Shown here in pieces: positions 21,677 to 32,011 of a stretch of 64,000 nt of DNA; within the stretch, counting starts at the first letter, position 1; the number at the start of each line of letters is the position of its first letter. The DNA is taken from the NCBI GenBank assembly GCA_001970955.1, contig MPUH01000282.1, forward strand, positions 1 through 64,000. Direction: 5' to 3'. Under the pieces are notes generated by a model. It was not told the DNA's origin, made no database searches, and saw nothing but the letters and a program-made list of their open reading frames with translations. Source of the DNA: Stentor coeruleus. Lineage: Eukaryota > Ciliophora > Heterotrichea > Heterotrichida > Stentoridae. The translations under genes were made by a program, and so were the position numbers.

Positions 21677-23560
21677 CTATTCTCCATAGTAAAACGACTC
21701 TTCAGAAACTTCTTTAATCAGCTCATCCAGCTTAAGGACTAGTTTTTTTATAACCTGTGCCTCAGATTTCTTAGTCTCATCCTGTCTATCTTTGCATTTG
21801 TCTTCAACTATTCTTTTAAACTCACTGAACTTTATAGATTTCAGCCTTCCTGAAGTCCTAAGATTATGCAACTCCTGTAGTTTAACCTTAGCTTTTTCAT
21901 AAAGTTTCTGTCTAGTCATAGCTTCTCTTGATATTTCTTCCCAGACTTGAGGAAAAGTTTCAATAATAGTCTGTATAAGATACCTGTTCATAATAAACAA
22001 TTCTGAAGGTAAAACTACATGCGCAGTATACAATCTATTAACCCCAAGGACAATTTCTATATCCCCAAAATAGTTTCCTCTATGAATCCAAGCAACTGAA
22101 CTATTTTCTTGCCCAAAACAATAGCTTATTCTCCCTTGTGTTATAAAGTATATTTCATCAGCAATTTCTCCTTCTTTATATACATTTTCTTTTTCTGTCA
22201 TAAAAATCGGCTGTAATAAAGGGACTATTGAAGCCACCAATGCTGGGTCATGGTTTTTAAAAAACTCGATTTTCTTGGCTGCACCTTGGAACATGTTCAT
22301 TGCTAAGTCGTATTTTAATGATCTTGGCAATTCACTTAGGATTACTTCTTTTTGACCCCAAGACCCACCTTGTTTGTCTGTAGAAAACTTTAAAGCTTTT
22401 CTTAGTTTGGCTTGAAGGTCTTTGTTAATGTTGGCTTCTGAGCAAAATTCTTCTATTGCAGCAAGTTTGTGAAGGAGGAGATTATCTTTACTTTCGGTTG
22501 TGTTTATAACAGAAGCTAAACGCCCTATACTAAATGATATGAAAAATATCCCAAGTGCCATCCAAAGTATGCAAAAGATTTTTTCTGTGTTATTAAAAGC
22601 ATGAATATCTCCATATCCTACTGTAGTCATTGTAGTTATAGCCCAATAAAGGCATGTTAAGTATAGAGTATCAGTAGATTCATTAAGATATTTTAGATTA
22701 TAAACCCATGTTGTATTATCAAAGTTATTCAGCCTGGCAATATAATACCAAAAACATCCTGATATGTGAATACATACTATTATAATAATGCATGAGGTCA
22801 TAAGTTTCATAGATGAGTGTTTTATATTCAGATAATCGCGGATTTTCTCAAAAAAACCATAGTTTGACTGTGATACAACTTTGAAAAGCTTGGAAATACG
22901 CAGCAGTCTGTAAATACGGGGAACTTTGATAACTCGGAGAAAAGATTTTGACATCTGTTGGGAATTACTCCCAGAAATCTCGAGAAAATTAAAAGGAAAC
23001 GAAGCTACCACGTCTATACAAAACCACCCACGCAAATAGTTTCCCATGATTTTCTTCCTATTTACCACCAAATTCCCTTCGTTATCAAAAAAAGCAGTCG
23101 TGCAATTTAATATAAAATCCCCTAAAAACAGTATATCCATGATCAAAGCTATAAAAAACCACACATCCCACTGCTGTGTTTCAATAAATGCCATAACATA
23201 AGGCATTATAGCAGCTGTATATACAAGAGCAAGTGCTAATATCACATTCCATAGTTTTTTAAGTCTTGCATCAGGATGTATAACTAAAAAAGGTGTTTGT
23301 TCAAGCATTGTAGTTTCACGTTCTTTGTTAAAAACTAATATTGAGTATCTTCTTACAAGGTAGTTCTCGTCTTCATCTTCTCCATCATCTTCGATTTCTT
23401 CGATTGTTGAACCCATAAGTCTTCTTTCTGAATCGTCTTCTTTGCCTATTTTTTTAATGAAAAACTGCGCTTTGAGTTTTAGTCTGGCCCTTTGCCACAC
23501 GGCTGCGTATTTTAGGCTGCTGGCATCAGATGGGATTTTCAAGCATACTTTGTTAATCAT
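21677..23560 (-). CDS. Voltage-gated K+ channel with cyclic-nucleotide-binding-type domain (627 aa)
   Basis: A six-transmembrane channel of the HCN/CNG/EAG superfamily. S1-S6 lie at about residues 107-370. S4 is a positively charged helix (LRVIKVPRIYRLLRISKLFK). The pore loop carries TMTTVGYGDIHAF (TVGYGD at about 313-318), the K+ selectivity filter, so potassium selectivity is likely. A C-linker follows. At about 430-540 a cyclic-nucleotide-binding fold shows GEIADEIYFITQGRI and GNYFGDIEIVLG. The phosphate-binding cassette reads NRLYTAHV instead of the usual R-[TA]-A, so cAMP/cGMP binding is doubtful and the domain may be structural, as in EAG/KCNH channels. The C-terminus is a charged helix. 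No intron is needed. In ciliates such channels act in membrane excitability and ciliary reversal. Start Met1 (23560) is preceded by a clear spacer. Confidence 0.93.
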   Translation of the reverse strand: MINKVCLKIPSDASSLKYAAVWQRARLKLKAQFFIKKIGKEDDSERRLMGSTIEEIEDDGEDEDENYLVRRYSILVFNKERETTMLEQTPFLVIHPDARLKKLWNVILALALVYTAAIMPYVMAFIETQQWDVWFFIALIMDILFLGDFILNCTTAFFDNEGNLVVNRKKIMGNYLRGWFCIDVVASFPFNFLEISGSNSQQMSKSFLRVIKVPRIYRLLRISKLFKVVSQSNYGFFEKIRDYLNIKHSSMKLMTSCIIIIVCIHISGCFWYYIARLNNFDNTTWVYNLKYLNESTDTLYLTCLYWAITTMTTVGYGDIHAFNNTEKIFCILWMALGIFFISFSIGRLASVINTTESKDNLLLHKLAAIEEFCSEANINKDLQAKLRKALKFSTDKQGGSWGQKEVILSELPRSLKYDLAMNMFQGAAKKIEFFKNHDPALVASIVPLLQPIFMTEKENVYKEGEIADEIYFITQGRISYCFGQENSSVAWIHRGNYFGDIEIVLGVNRLYTAHVVLPSELFIMNRYLIQTIIETFPQVWEEISREAMTRQKLYEKAKVKLQELHNLRTSGRLKSIKFSEFKRIVEDKCKDRQDETKKSEAQVIKKLVLKLDELIKEVSEESFYYGE

Positions 23561-24007
23561 TTTATTATGAAGAAGATTTTGAAAGAGAATTAATAGGTTT
23601 ATTAGTTAAGAGGGTTTTATATAAGAGTTATAATAGAATTGATACAATGGAGTCCTTACTCAACAAAATATGAGGCTCAGACTACGAAGAAAACTAAAAC
23701 GATAAAGCCATGGGAAAGCTAGAATGTTTAAACCATCTCAGTCTAATATTCAACCTAATTTCAAGTATACCATAATTATATCCCTGTTCTGCATCTATAA
23801 CAACAGAAGTATTTTTAAAATACCCTAATCAAAAACTTTTCCAACCTTGCACTTCTCTCATATAACATATACAAAAAAAAATAGTTCAAATTCCTACTTA
23901 AGCTTCAGAATATTTTTATTCTATTTGAAAATGATTTTGGAAAAATCATAAACTGGGATTATATTTTAGAGAAAGTTATGAGATTCTTATAACTTATTCC
24001 AGGATAT
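23561..24007. other. Gene-poor spacer with coding-like stretches
   Basis: No intact gene. About 23640-23830 has mixed composition and reads coding-like in pieces on both strands: on the plus strand, fragments such as NDKAMGKLECLNHLSLIFNL with three in-frame stops; on the minus strand, a segment with VIDAEQGYNYGILEIRLNIR ending in a stop. Probably a worn gene relic whose orientation is unclear. Confidence 0.35.
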
Positions 24008-24226
24008 ATGAGAGAAAAAAGTTCAGAAAGTTCAAGAAGTTTAGAATTTAATGAACTTGTGCATATAAATAAATTTAGAAGCTTAACTATAGATTATAAT
24101 TATGAAAATGAGATCAAAAAGACTTGGAGACTTTAGGAAACCTTAAAACTAACTAGGGTTGAAAGTGCATCGTTTCATTTTGCAGCTGGGAAATTCACTC
24201 CGAGTCCAAAAGTAAGCGAGAAATAA
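24008..24226 (+). pseudogene. Short coding-like frame with one internal stop
   Basis: An ATG at 24008 opens 42 codons (MREKSSESSRSLEFNELVHI and on). After one in-frame TAG the same frame continues for 29 coding-like codons (containing VESASFHFAAGKFTPSPK) to TAA at 24224-24226. No 15- or 16-nt GT...AG includes the internal TAG, so it is not an intron end. The right flank is G-rich and C-poor, as expected 3' of a plus-strand gene. Either a relic, or a short real gene ending at the first stop. Family unknown. Confidence 0.35.
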
Positions 24227-26889
24227 AAATTTATTATGAGTTCTAGAACTTAGGGAAAATTATAAGAATTTTCTCCTGGTAGTGAAATTATAGTAACTCT
24301 ATAGGATTTTATAGTAATCTATGATAGTTTATAGTAATTGATAGTGGGAAAATCTCTAAGAGTTTTTGATATTGAAGGAATAGTTATACAGATTGGTTTA
24401 AGGAAAATATTGTTTAAATACTTCTATAAGTAGAATTAAATAATAAGAATATTGGAAAGCATAACAAGGATTCTAGTGATGTGACACGGCAGGTAAGGCT
24501 AAGGAAATAGTGTAGTCGGGGCTTAAAAATCTAAAATCTTTGTAGATAGGGATAAGAAATAAATATGAATATGATTAAGTATGAGTAATTATTGATTTTT
24601 TATAGGAGATATAGCTTTAGGATAATGGTTTAAGTGAATTTATATAAAGATTGAATAGGCTTTGGATAAAATGATAATTTTAAGGGCATCTTTTTAGAAA
24701 TATATATTTTTTTGGGAAGATTATATCTTTTATTATACTTTTTATCAATTTAAAAGCTTAGTATTAGTGATTTCTAAGTTTTTTTAGTTTTATATGTTTT
24801 TAAAGTAATTACTTTTTATGTAAATAAAACTTTAAAGCACACTGAGTATATTTTCTAAATGAATTTCCTTATTTTACAATGCATTTATTATAATAATTTT
24901 AAAATTTATGCTTAATTCTAAGCGCTCTACATATTTTAAACCCTTTAAACAAAAAGTTAAAAAATATTACAATACCAAAACCTCTAATAATTTACAATCC
25001 TTAAAACCTAACATAAAAATAACTCAAAAAAAAATCATCTTAATATTCCATTAAAATTTTAATTTTCTAACACATTTTTCTCCTAAATTCCTATCTTTAA
25101 ATCCTATCCACAATTCACAATTTGAATTTTCTAAAAAACAATCCTTAGATATCCAACTTATATTTCAAGCTGTATTCTGGAGGGATTAATGTATATATAA
25201 AAAATATCTTTTCAGCATATTTCTATTTCGCTGATTAATTCTTAGGCTCAATATCTTACTATGAAAATTTAAAGTTTTCATATAATTTTGTGCTCTCTTA
25301 TTACAAATTCTCAAGTATTTCTTCACAAAAGATTTATTTCCCTAAATATATGAAACATTAGAAAGTTAATAAGATGAAAATAAAAATATCCTAATTAACT
25401 TATGAATTTTCAATTACGACCCTGACTGATTAAGTAAAAATAAAGGTTACGAAAAGAAATTATAGTGAAAATGGGCATGTTTAATATATGCTTTTTTTGT
25501 GGTAAAACTATAAAGGTTGCTTTTATTTTTGAGTATTGAAAATATAATTTATAAGAGAATGGATTTTTTTTGTGTTTGAATAACTTTTTATGTTGATTAA
25601 AATAGAAATTATGCATTTTTTAAAAAGGTGGATGAGTTTATGTGAAGAATTTATATTGGAAAATATTTTATAAGTTGATTTACACTAGGGAATTCTTAGA
25701 AAATAAGTATTTAGCTTAGGATAAATATGCCATAGTTAAGTAGTTTTTTTAAATTTCCCTACAATTTTTTGCTTCTTTGTAAAAAAATAAGATATTATAT
25801 GTTTTCTCTTTTAATCAAGCATTTTCACTCTTTTATCATATAATCCAAAACTCTATTTCCAAGTAAAAAAATTCAATTCTCCTTAATATATATTCCTAAA
25901 ACAAACTTTCCTCTAATTAATTTTTTAATTACACAACATAATTTAAAAATCTTTCAAACCTATAAAAAAACCTAGCGCATTTCTTTCTAAAAAGTCCACT
26001 TCTTCATTTCTAAAAAAAAAACTCTCTTAATACAATTATTCCTTATAATCTCCTTCCTTTATTTTATCAAACATTGATAACTCATTTAAAATCAGCCCAA
26101 GTCTTCAAATAACAAAAGCCACAATAGCAGATCTTAAGTTTTTTCTATTATTTTCATCCACAAAAATATTTTTTCATCACTTTTAAAAGCAAAAGATATG
26201 TTAACCAAAATTAGGCAAGCTTATAAAAAAATATTGCTGCTAGGTTGAAATGATATATCATATGTTTGATAGGACAATAATTTCAAATCATATGAGAATT
26301 AGTTTATTTCGATGGTCTTTAATATTATACAATACAGTGTTTATGTATTATTTTTTATATAATCATGATAAGTTTAGATATAAGAAAGTAAGTTTTTATG
26401 GCCACAAGTAAAAAACTTTACAGACATTTATACTATTTTAATAAAAAAATATGGGGTTAACAAATATTTAGTCTTAGAATACTTGTGTTTGTATAAGATT
26501 TTTTATATAAAGAATATGCTGCGATATGTATTAATACTGAAGATAATTTAGTTATGTATTATCTTATGAGAGATTATATTTTTTTTTGTTCTGACTATGT
26601 TTAAAGCTAGAGTTGTAAAAAATTAAGGATGTGAAAATTTAATGTTTTTATCGAGATATAATTGTTTATAGTTAGATTATAAACAAAAAGCGTAATTTAT
26701 TAAGGAATAATTTGAATTGCTTTTAAAGTTAAAATCTCTATTGTATGAGCCATTTATGCACCAGTTTTGGGTTTTTTATATAGAAAAGCCTTACTTTATA
26801 CAAATTTTTATACTTATAATCATGATTTTCAGTGAAAAAACAATTTTTACTATTGATTTGTAGTTATATGATGCATTCTTGAGCTTATA
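24227..26889. other. Gene-poor AT-rich region with alternating skew blocks
   Basis: No supported coding gene. Plus-strand G-rich blocks (about 24540-24830, 25420-25790, 26220-26700) alternate with C-rich, G-poor blocks (about 24840-25140, 25800-26150). An octamer tatagtaa recurs three times within 24285-24345. A minus-strand frame at 25410-25616 lacks most Gly/Ala/Val/Glu and looks like a composition artefact. Elsewhere in the window C-to-G switches of this kind flank genes, so short non-coding transcripts near 25.2-25.4 and 26.2 kb are possible; see findings. Confidence 0.45.
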
Positions 26890-27192
26890 ATGGTAAATTA
26901 TCAAGACCACCAAGGCTCTTACAAGTGGAAACTCGGCCAGGAATCTTTCCAAAGAGCTCCAAGATTAAAAAGAACCCCACTTGTTATATTTCCCGTCACT
27001 GTAGTTTTGGCTTTGACTCTTTATATTTCTTGCAAGTCCACAAAAATTATTGTTGACTCTTTACCTTATTGGGAAAATCGAGTAATTTCTATATAGAGAA
27101 CTGCGAAAAACCTAGAAAAATATGCTTTTGACACATGTATTGCTGCGAATTCTATGCCGATTAGTCAGATCAAAAAGCATAGCGCGTTTTAG
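26890..27192 (+). CDS. Small single-pass membrane protein, one 15-nt intron (95 aa)
   Basis: Exon 1 26890-27081 (64 codons) and exon 2 27097-27192 (31 codons plus TAG) join when gtaatttctatatag (27082-27096) is removed. The intron has all features of the other introns here, including A at position 10, and its last three bases form an in-frame TAG if retained, which would hide the second exon. The product has a polar N-terminus (MVNYQDHQGSYKWKLGQESF), a basic RLKRTP step, one membrane span at about residues 32-51 (LVIFPVTVVLALTLYISC) and a 45-residue polar C-terminus. Size and layout resemble small accessory subunits of mitochondrial or ER membrane complexes, but I do not recognise a family. 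It is the only intact gene in the 23.6-28.4 kb gap. The upstream flank is less skewed than for most genes. Confidence 0.6.
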
Positions 27193-27353
27193 TTTAAACT
27201 TGATAAGGCTTTAAAACCCTTTTTCTCAGACTGTCTTTGATTTTTGTATATTTTATATTGATTTAGCTTTGGATTGTGATTTTTATAAGTTAAGATGTTT
27301 AGATTAGGATTTTACAGAGGATGCTTTGTTGTAGGAAAACTTTAGTATTAGAA

Positions 27354-27616
27354 ATGTTTGAAAAATATTCTTTTGGAAGAAAAAAGTGTTTTCTTTGTTA
27401 TTCATGGAAGATGAATAAATGTATACAAATAATTGCTTAGAGTTTAGGTATAATATGGACTCTAGCCTGGTAAAGGCAAGTAAAAGGAAGGATTTTTATA
27501 TATTTAAGGTTGATATTGTGCTGACTGACTTGGAAAATTATATTGTCAAATGTGTGGGAAATGGTCAGAAGTCAAGAAAAAGTTTCTGTATCGAAGATTA
27601 TCTATTTATATACTGA
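27354..27616 (+). pseudogene. Possible gene relic in two frames
   Basis: An ATG at 27354 starts a short coding-like stretch (MFEKYSFGRKKCFLCYSWKM). A second frame, open from 27419 to TGA 27614-27616, contains SSLVKASKRKDFYIFKVDIV. No 15- or 16-nt intron links the two. Composition is more protein-like than in neighbouring spacers, but no family is recognised; it could still be chance. Confidence 0.25.
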
Positions 27617-27730
27617 TAATCATAAAAACTAACTAAAATGCTATTCTAATAATATCAACTGACTGAGGTTTCAAATAAACAAAGCAATCGACTTTTCAAA
27701 ACTAGCTAAATGCAAGATTATTCAATACAA

Positions 27731-27844
27731 TTAAGACCAAATATTTACCTCGATTTCTCTTAAGAAATCATCAGCTAGATCACTAGCATAATTCAAGACT
27801 TCTAAGAAAAAAATTAGGAGAATATCCAGATTTCGAACTAGACT
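27731..27844 (-). pseudogene. Possible short coding fragment
   Basis: The minus strand is open for 37 codons ending at TAA 27731-27733, with a plausible helical protein sequence (LNYASDLADDFLREIE). It lacks a start codon and a visible splice partner. Possibly an exon or relic; low support. Confidence 0.2.
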
Positions 27845-28469
27845 CTAAAATAAAATCAATAAGAATGTATAATGATACTATATACAGTGCTATTATTTAT
27901 TAAGTTAAGCTATTACTTATGACATAATTTTTTCGAACGAATGATACTTGAAAAAATAGCACTTATAATTATTATCTTTTTATCAAAATTTGTATTTTTA
28001 GTTCTAGTATATGCTATTTCAAAATTTGGTAATTTTTGAGGATACAAAAATTACTGACCCAAGGACTTTCTCACCAAAATATGAAGATCTAGGAAAATAT
28101 ATTAGCGAAAACTTTCACAACTAGTATAAAATCTTAAAGCCTATAAACAAATCAGCAAATATCCTTTGCAATAAAAAATTAAAACCCCTAATCGGTATTC
28201 CACTATAAATATTCAATAAACCCAAATAAATATTTCAACTTAATGAAAATGCTTATCATTAGCATAAAATCACCTTTTAAAAATATCAAATTTAAAAACA
28301 TGAAAATCTAACTTTTTTTTAGCTACCCCAACAAATGATCTTCATAATAACAAGCTATTCATAACCCTTTTCCTAAAAAAAAAAGGTATATTTTATTTCC
28401 TGTAAAAAATCTAAAAATCTTCCTTCTAAACAAACCCTTTCAAAAAAAGCCTAAACTATTTCTAAATAT

Positions 28470-28985
28470 TTAAGCAATAATAGGATTATTTTTTAATCTA
28501 TGAGCCAAGTACGGTGAGTTTTTCATTTTTTCTAATGAATCTTGTCGTTTAACGCTTCCTTCTTTTCTAGATGTTGTTGACGAGCTGTGTCGTCCAGGTT
28601 TAACCTCACTGCTTTCTAAAGTTGGGGCAGAGGATTTGCGGGACTTTTTAACGAAATTAGAGTCATAAACCATATGGTTCCCTATAAAGAAATAAGCATT
28701 GCTATTTGGATCTTTAATTGCATGATAAGGACGTATAACTGGAGTCCCTGAAATGTTCCAGTGCTGAATAGGTTCTTCTCGAAGGTTGTAAGACCCTGGG
28801 CCGACTGTAGCACTAGTTCTACGAGCCATAGTTTCATATTGAACAAATCGCTTACTTGTTGGCATTGTAGGACGCTGACTAGTTTGTAAATAAGGTAATG
28901 ACCTGCCATCAAAGGTTACATTTGGCAAGTTGTATTCAGCTGTTCTCTCTTTCGGACTCCGAAAGCCTAAATTAGTTGGTCTCAT
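28470..28985 (-). CDS. SHIPPO/STPGR-type ciliary microtubule-associated protein (171 aa)
   Basis: Contains one clear sperm-tail PG-rich (SHIPPO) element, SATVGPGSYNLREEP, at about residues 58-72, in a Pro/Ser/Arg-rich protein. Proteins of this class associate with axonemal or cortical microtubules, some as microtubule inner proteins; the family is enriched in ciliated organisms. Upstream, SKRFVQYETMARR resembles the F-x-x-x-x-R segment that often precedes a PGP-type turn. The C-terminal 55 residues are basic and Ser-rich and probably disordered. There is no membrane segment and no intron. The ATG at 28985 is followed on the plus strand by a strongly G-rich, C-free block (its 5' flank). The family call depends on a single motif, so the exact role is uncertain; a basal-body, axonemal or cortical-fibre location is the likely reading. 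Confidence 0.7.
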   Translation of the reverse strand: MRPTNLGFRSPKERTAEYNLPNVTFDGRSLPYLQTSQRPTMPTSKRFVQYETMARRTSATVGPGSYNLREEPIQHWNISGTPVIRPYHAIKDPNSNAYFFIGNHMVYDSNFVKKSRKSSAPTLESSEVKPGRHSSSTTSRKEGSVKRQDSLEKMKNSPYLAHRLKNNPIIA

Positions 28986-30054
28986 TAGTTTATTTTTTAC
29001 AGAGGAATATTAAAAAATTGTAATATTTATAGATTAGAGTGTTATTTGTTTGGATTTAGATACATTTTTGGTTTTTTTGATTTGATTATAAGGATTTAGG
29101 TGTTAGGAATTTAAGTTTTTTTTTAGTGTCAGTTTGTTTAAGATTAGTGTAGATTTGACATTTGGAAGAATGAGATTTGGAATTTTAGGGTTTGGGTGAT
29201 ATAATGAGTTTATATGGTTTTAATTTTTAGGTTTTTTACAGGTAAGATAAAAAATAAGGTTTTTAGACTAGCTTAGGATTGTAATGATATAATTTATAAG
29301 GGCAGGATTTTGTTATTAAGAAGTTAAAATTGATTAAGATTGAATAAAATAGAATAAGAAAAGTTATTAAATCAATTAAGGCTTAAGGTGTTTATCAATA
29401 AAGTTAGTTATAATATAGAATCCTAGTTAATACCTCCAGCAAAAGCTGTAATCAATTGAAAAAACTTTACCATTTGCATTAAAAAAAAACATATCTTGTA
29501 GTTATCCTATTACAAATAAATAATACACCTAAACTTTGTAAAATTTAATTAATTATGCATAGCCTAGTCTTTTTTGGTATATAAAATATATTTTCTAGCT
29601 CATTGAAATATACAGAATAAGTTCATGTTTCTTAATCCTAACACACATATCTTTACACTTTATTCTCTTTTTATAATATATTAAAGTCTATAATATCAAC
29701 CTATTTCACAGAAATACCTGAAAAGTTTTAAATTCCCATTGCATAATTACTAAAATAAACACTAAAACCATACTATTTATTCTAATAAAAATTAAATATT
29801 TTCACAAACCTTCAAATCTCAAACCCTCGAATACATTTTCCAATCATAACTTCCATACAATATTCCAAATCTACCTAATCCCCTTCATTTCGCTGACCTT
29901 TAAAATTTCCAATCTCAAACTAAAATCCTTATCAACATCATCTATACAAAAACTCTTTAGCATATATTCCAAAAGTAAATCTCTCTATTTTCTCTTTAAT
30001 CATCTCATCAAAAAAACTTTAATAAACATCCTTAAACCTAAAAATAATATAAAA
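28986..30054. promoter_or_regulatory. Divergent promoter region with strong skew switch
   Basis: No gene seen between two divergently transcribed genes. By my count, plus-strand 29041-29220 has about 44 G and 3 C, while 29761-29940 has about 3 G and 50 C. The balanced middle (about 29380-29600) would separate the two promoters. No individual motif can be named. Confidence 0.55.
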
Positions 30055-31813
30055 ATGATAGAGTATGTTGTGGGTATCGGAGAATGTATCGGGTTCATTG
30101 CCTTATCCATTTTCCCATCAGTATCTGCAGCTTCAATCCTACTCCTGCTAAGTCTTCAATTTTTCAACAACAAGCCATGGGAAGTGCCATCATCCCTTTT
30201 CAAAGCTGAAATAGTAACTTGTAATTAGTTATCAAAAGTGTTATTTGGTGGGTTAATCAAATCTATAGTAGTCTTCCTCACAATCTATTTAGCTTCAACA
30301 TCCCCAATACTGTAACTATTATCTAGTGCAATGACATTTCAACCATCATATTTGATCATCAACATTTTCATCGCTGTATTCAAAAAAANTGACATTTCAA
30401 CCATCATATTTGATCATCAACATTTTCATCGCTGTATTCAAAAAAATACGTACTTTAAATGAAATGATTCTTACAGGAGGTTTTTTGTTTTTAAGCGTGA
30501 CAATAGGTGTTTGTTTCCAGTTTTCAGCCTGGTTTTGTGCTGTGGCTATTTTATGGTCTTTTGCCAGGCATTTGGAAAAAAATTTCTCACAGTCTATGCA
30601 TAAACAGAACATTAAATATGAGTCTTATTCTTGGCTTTCAGCAAGTGTTATAGCATTAATATATCAGGCTGTAGGGATTGTTTTTGTATCTGAGACTGGC
30701 TTTTCAATTGAAGATTTGGCTCAGAAATTGATTTTTTATATAGTTATTGGGTTTTTAGTGTTTTATTTACCTTCTAAGCTTCAGAATCGTATAGAAAAAG
30801 AAGATAGTATACAGACAAGTTATATATGTGTGTTTTTTGTTAGTATTTTTGTATGTAATTCCCCTGCAGTGTACTTAACTAATTTACTTGGGATGAAATC
30901 AGTTACTTTTATGTTTACTTCACAAGGCCAGGAACAGTTGCCAGTAAACAGTCAGAAAGTTGGAGTTCTGTCGCATATTTTGTCCCACAAGGACTCAAGA
31001 CGCATCTTTTTATTTCTTGTGTAAGGGCTAAACAGGGTGAATTTTCTTTTTATGTTCGTCGAAGCCTTATATGGTTACTGGAACAACAGTCTTGGTCTTA
31101 TATCTGACGCAATTCACATGTGTTTTGACTGTACAGCTTTAGCTATTGGTCTTTATGCTTCATATATTAGTAAGCAACCACCAGATTCTGATCATCCATA
31201 TGGATACCTGCGTTATGAGATTCTTTCAGGGTTTATCAACTCTATTTTCCTAATATTTGTTGGTATAAAAATCTTCATTGAAAGTATCGAAAGGATAATG
31301 GAAATCCCTGAAATCCAAACTGACATGCTTATTTTAGTATCAGTAATTGGGCTATTAGTAAATATTATAGGGCTTTTTTCATTTCATGATTTATCTCATG
31401 GGGATAATAAAAATCTTAGAGGGGTATTTTTACATGTCCTTGCTGATACTTTAGGAAGTGTTGGGGTTATTATATCGTCAATATTAATTAAAGCTTATAA
31501 TTGGCATATTGCTGACCCTATTGCTTCACTTATTATATCTTCACTTATATTACTTAGTGTTACTGAATTAATTGGGGATACTGTTAAGGTACTTATGGAA
31601 ATGGATGTTGGGAAAAGAGGGAAAAAGATTGAGAAAAAAATTATGAAAATTGAAGGGGTGGAAAGTGTGCAGAAAATGCACTCGTGGATAATTTCTGGAA
31701 AACAAGATGTGCTTATGACTGCTGTGAAGGTAAAGGAGGGATGTGTTAGAAAAGATGTGATTAAGGCTTGTAAAGAGATACTCCCCCATGTCCACACTTT
31801 GCAGTTGATTTAG
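30055..31813 (+). CDS. Zinc transporter of the cation diffusion facilitator family, ZnT5/Msc2-like (about 551 aa)
   Basis: Three 15-nt introns (30214-30228 gtaacttgtaattag; 30312-30326 gtaactattatctag; 31021-31035 gtaagggctaaacag) and one assembly duplication (58 extra nt including N at 30389) break the raw frame. With these removed the total is exactly 552 codons including the stop. The C-terminal half is a canonical CDF domain: NSLGLISDAIHMCFDC and GVFLHVLADTLGSVGVI supply the two HxxxD zinc sites in the second and fifth spans, followed by a cytoplasmic ferredoxin-like domain. The N-terminal half adds extra membrane spans, as in ZnT5/Msc2, which load zinc into the early secretory pathway. 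The His-rich loop is short here (HDLSHGDNKN). The ATG at 30055 begins a membrane-type N-terminus after a C-rich leader. Family certain; orthology to ZnT5 rather than ZnT7 inferred from the long N-terminus. Confidence 0.9.
30332..30446. repeat. Assembly duplication around N at 30389 (2 x 57 bp) inside the zinc transporter
   Basis: 30332-30388 and 30390-30446 are identical and separated by one N. The 58 extra nucleotides shift the frame of the transporter gene and make it look broken. Counting one copy gives a continuous reading, confirming an assembly artefact. Confidence 0.95.
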
Positions 31814-32011
31814 TATGAAATTACATAATAGGTTAGATGAATTTTTTTTATGGATGATTATATTAATAATAGTTTATGGATATTAAATAAAAATCTTAGA
31901 CTTCTAATTATAATATAGTATCATTATAAACATATAAATACTAACTAAATCCAAAAACCTTATATCTTATAATAATCTAAACCATATCCTTATACCATAT
32001 AAAGCTTTCCA

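Larger units (their letters stand above)
27193..28469. other. Gene-poor spacer with two weak coding-like fragments
   Basis: 27193-27350 is G-rich and C-poor, like other 3' flanks of plus genes. 28140-28469 is C-rich and G-poor, as expected 3' of the minus-strand gene at 28470. Two coding-like fragments in between are listed separately. Nothing else is recognisable. Confidence 0.5.

Noticed and set aside
24285-24345. Three copies of tatagtaa as a possible regulatory array
   Set aside because: The octamer is short and AT-rich in AT-rich DNA and the spacing is irregular; chance is sufficient.
25410-25616. Minus-strand 68-codon frame
   Set aside because: Same composition artefact, in a skewed block; no motif, and Asp/Glu are absent.
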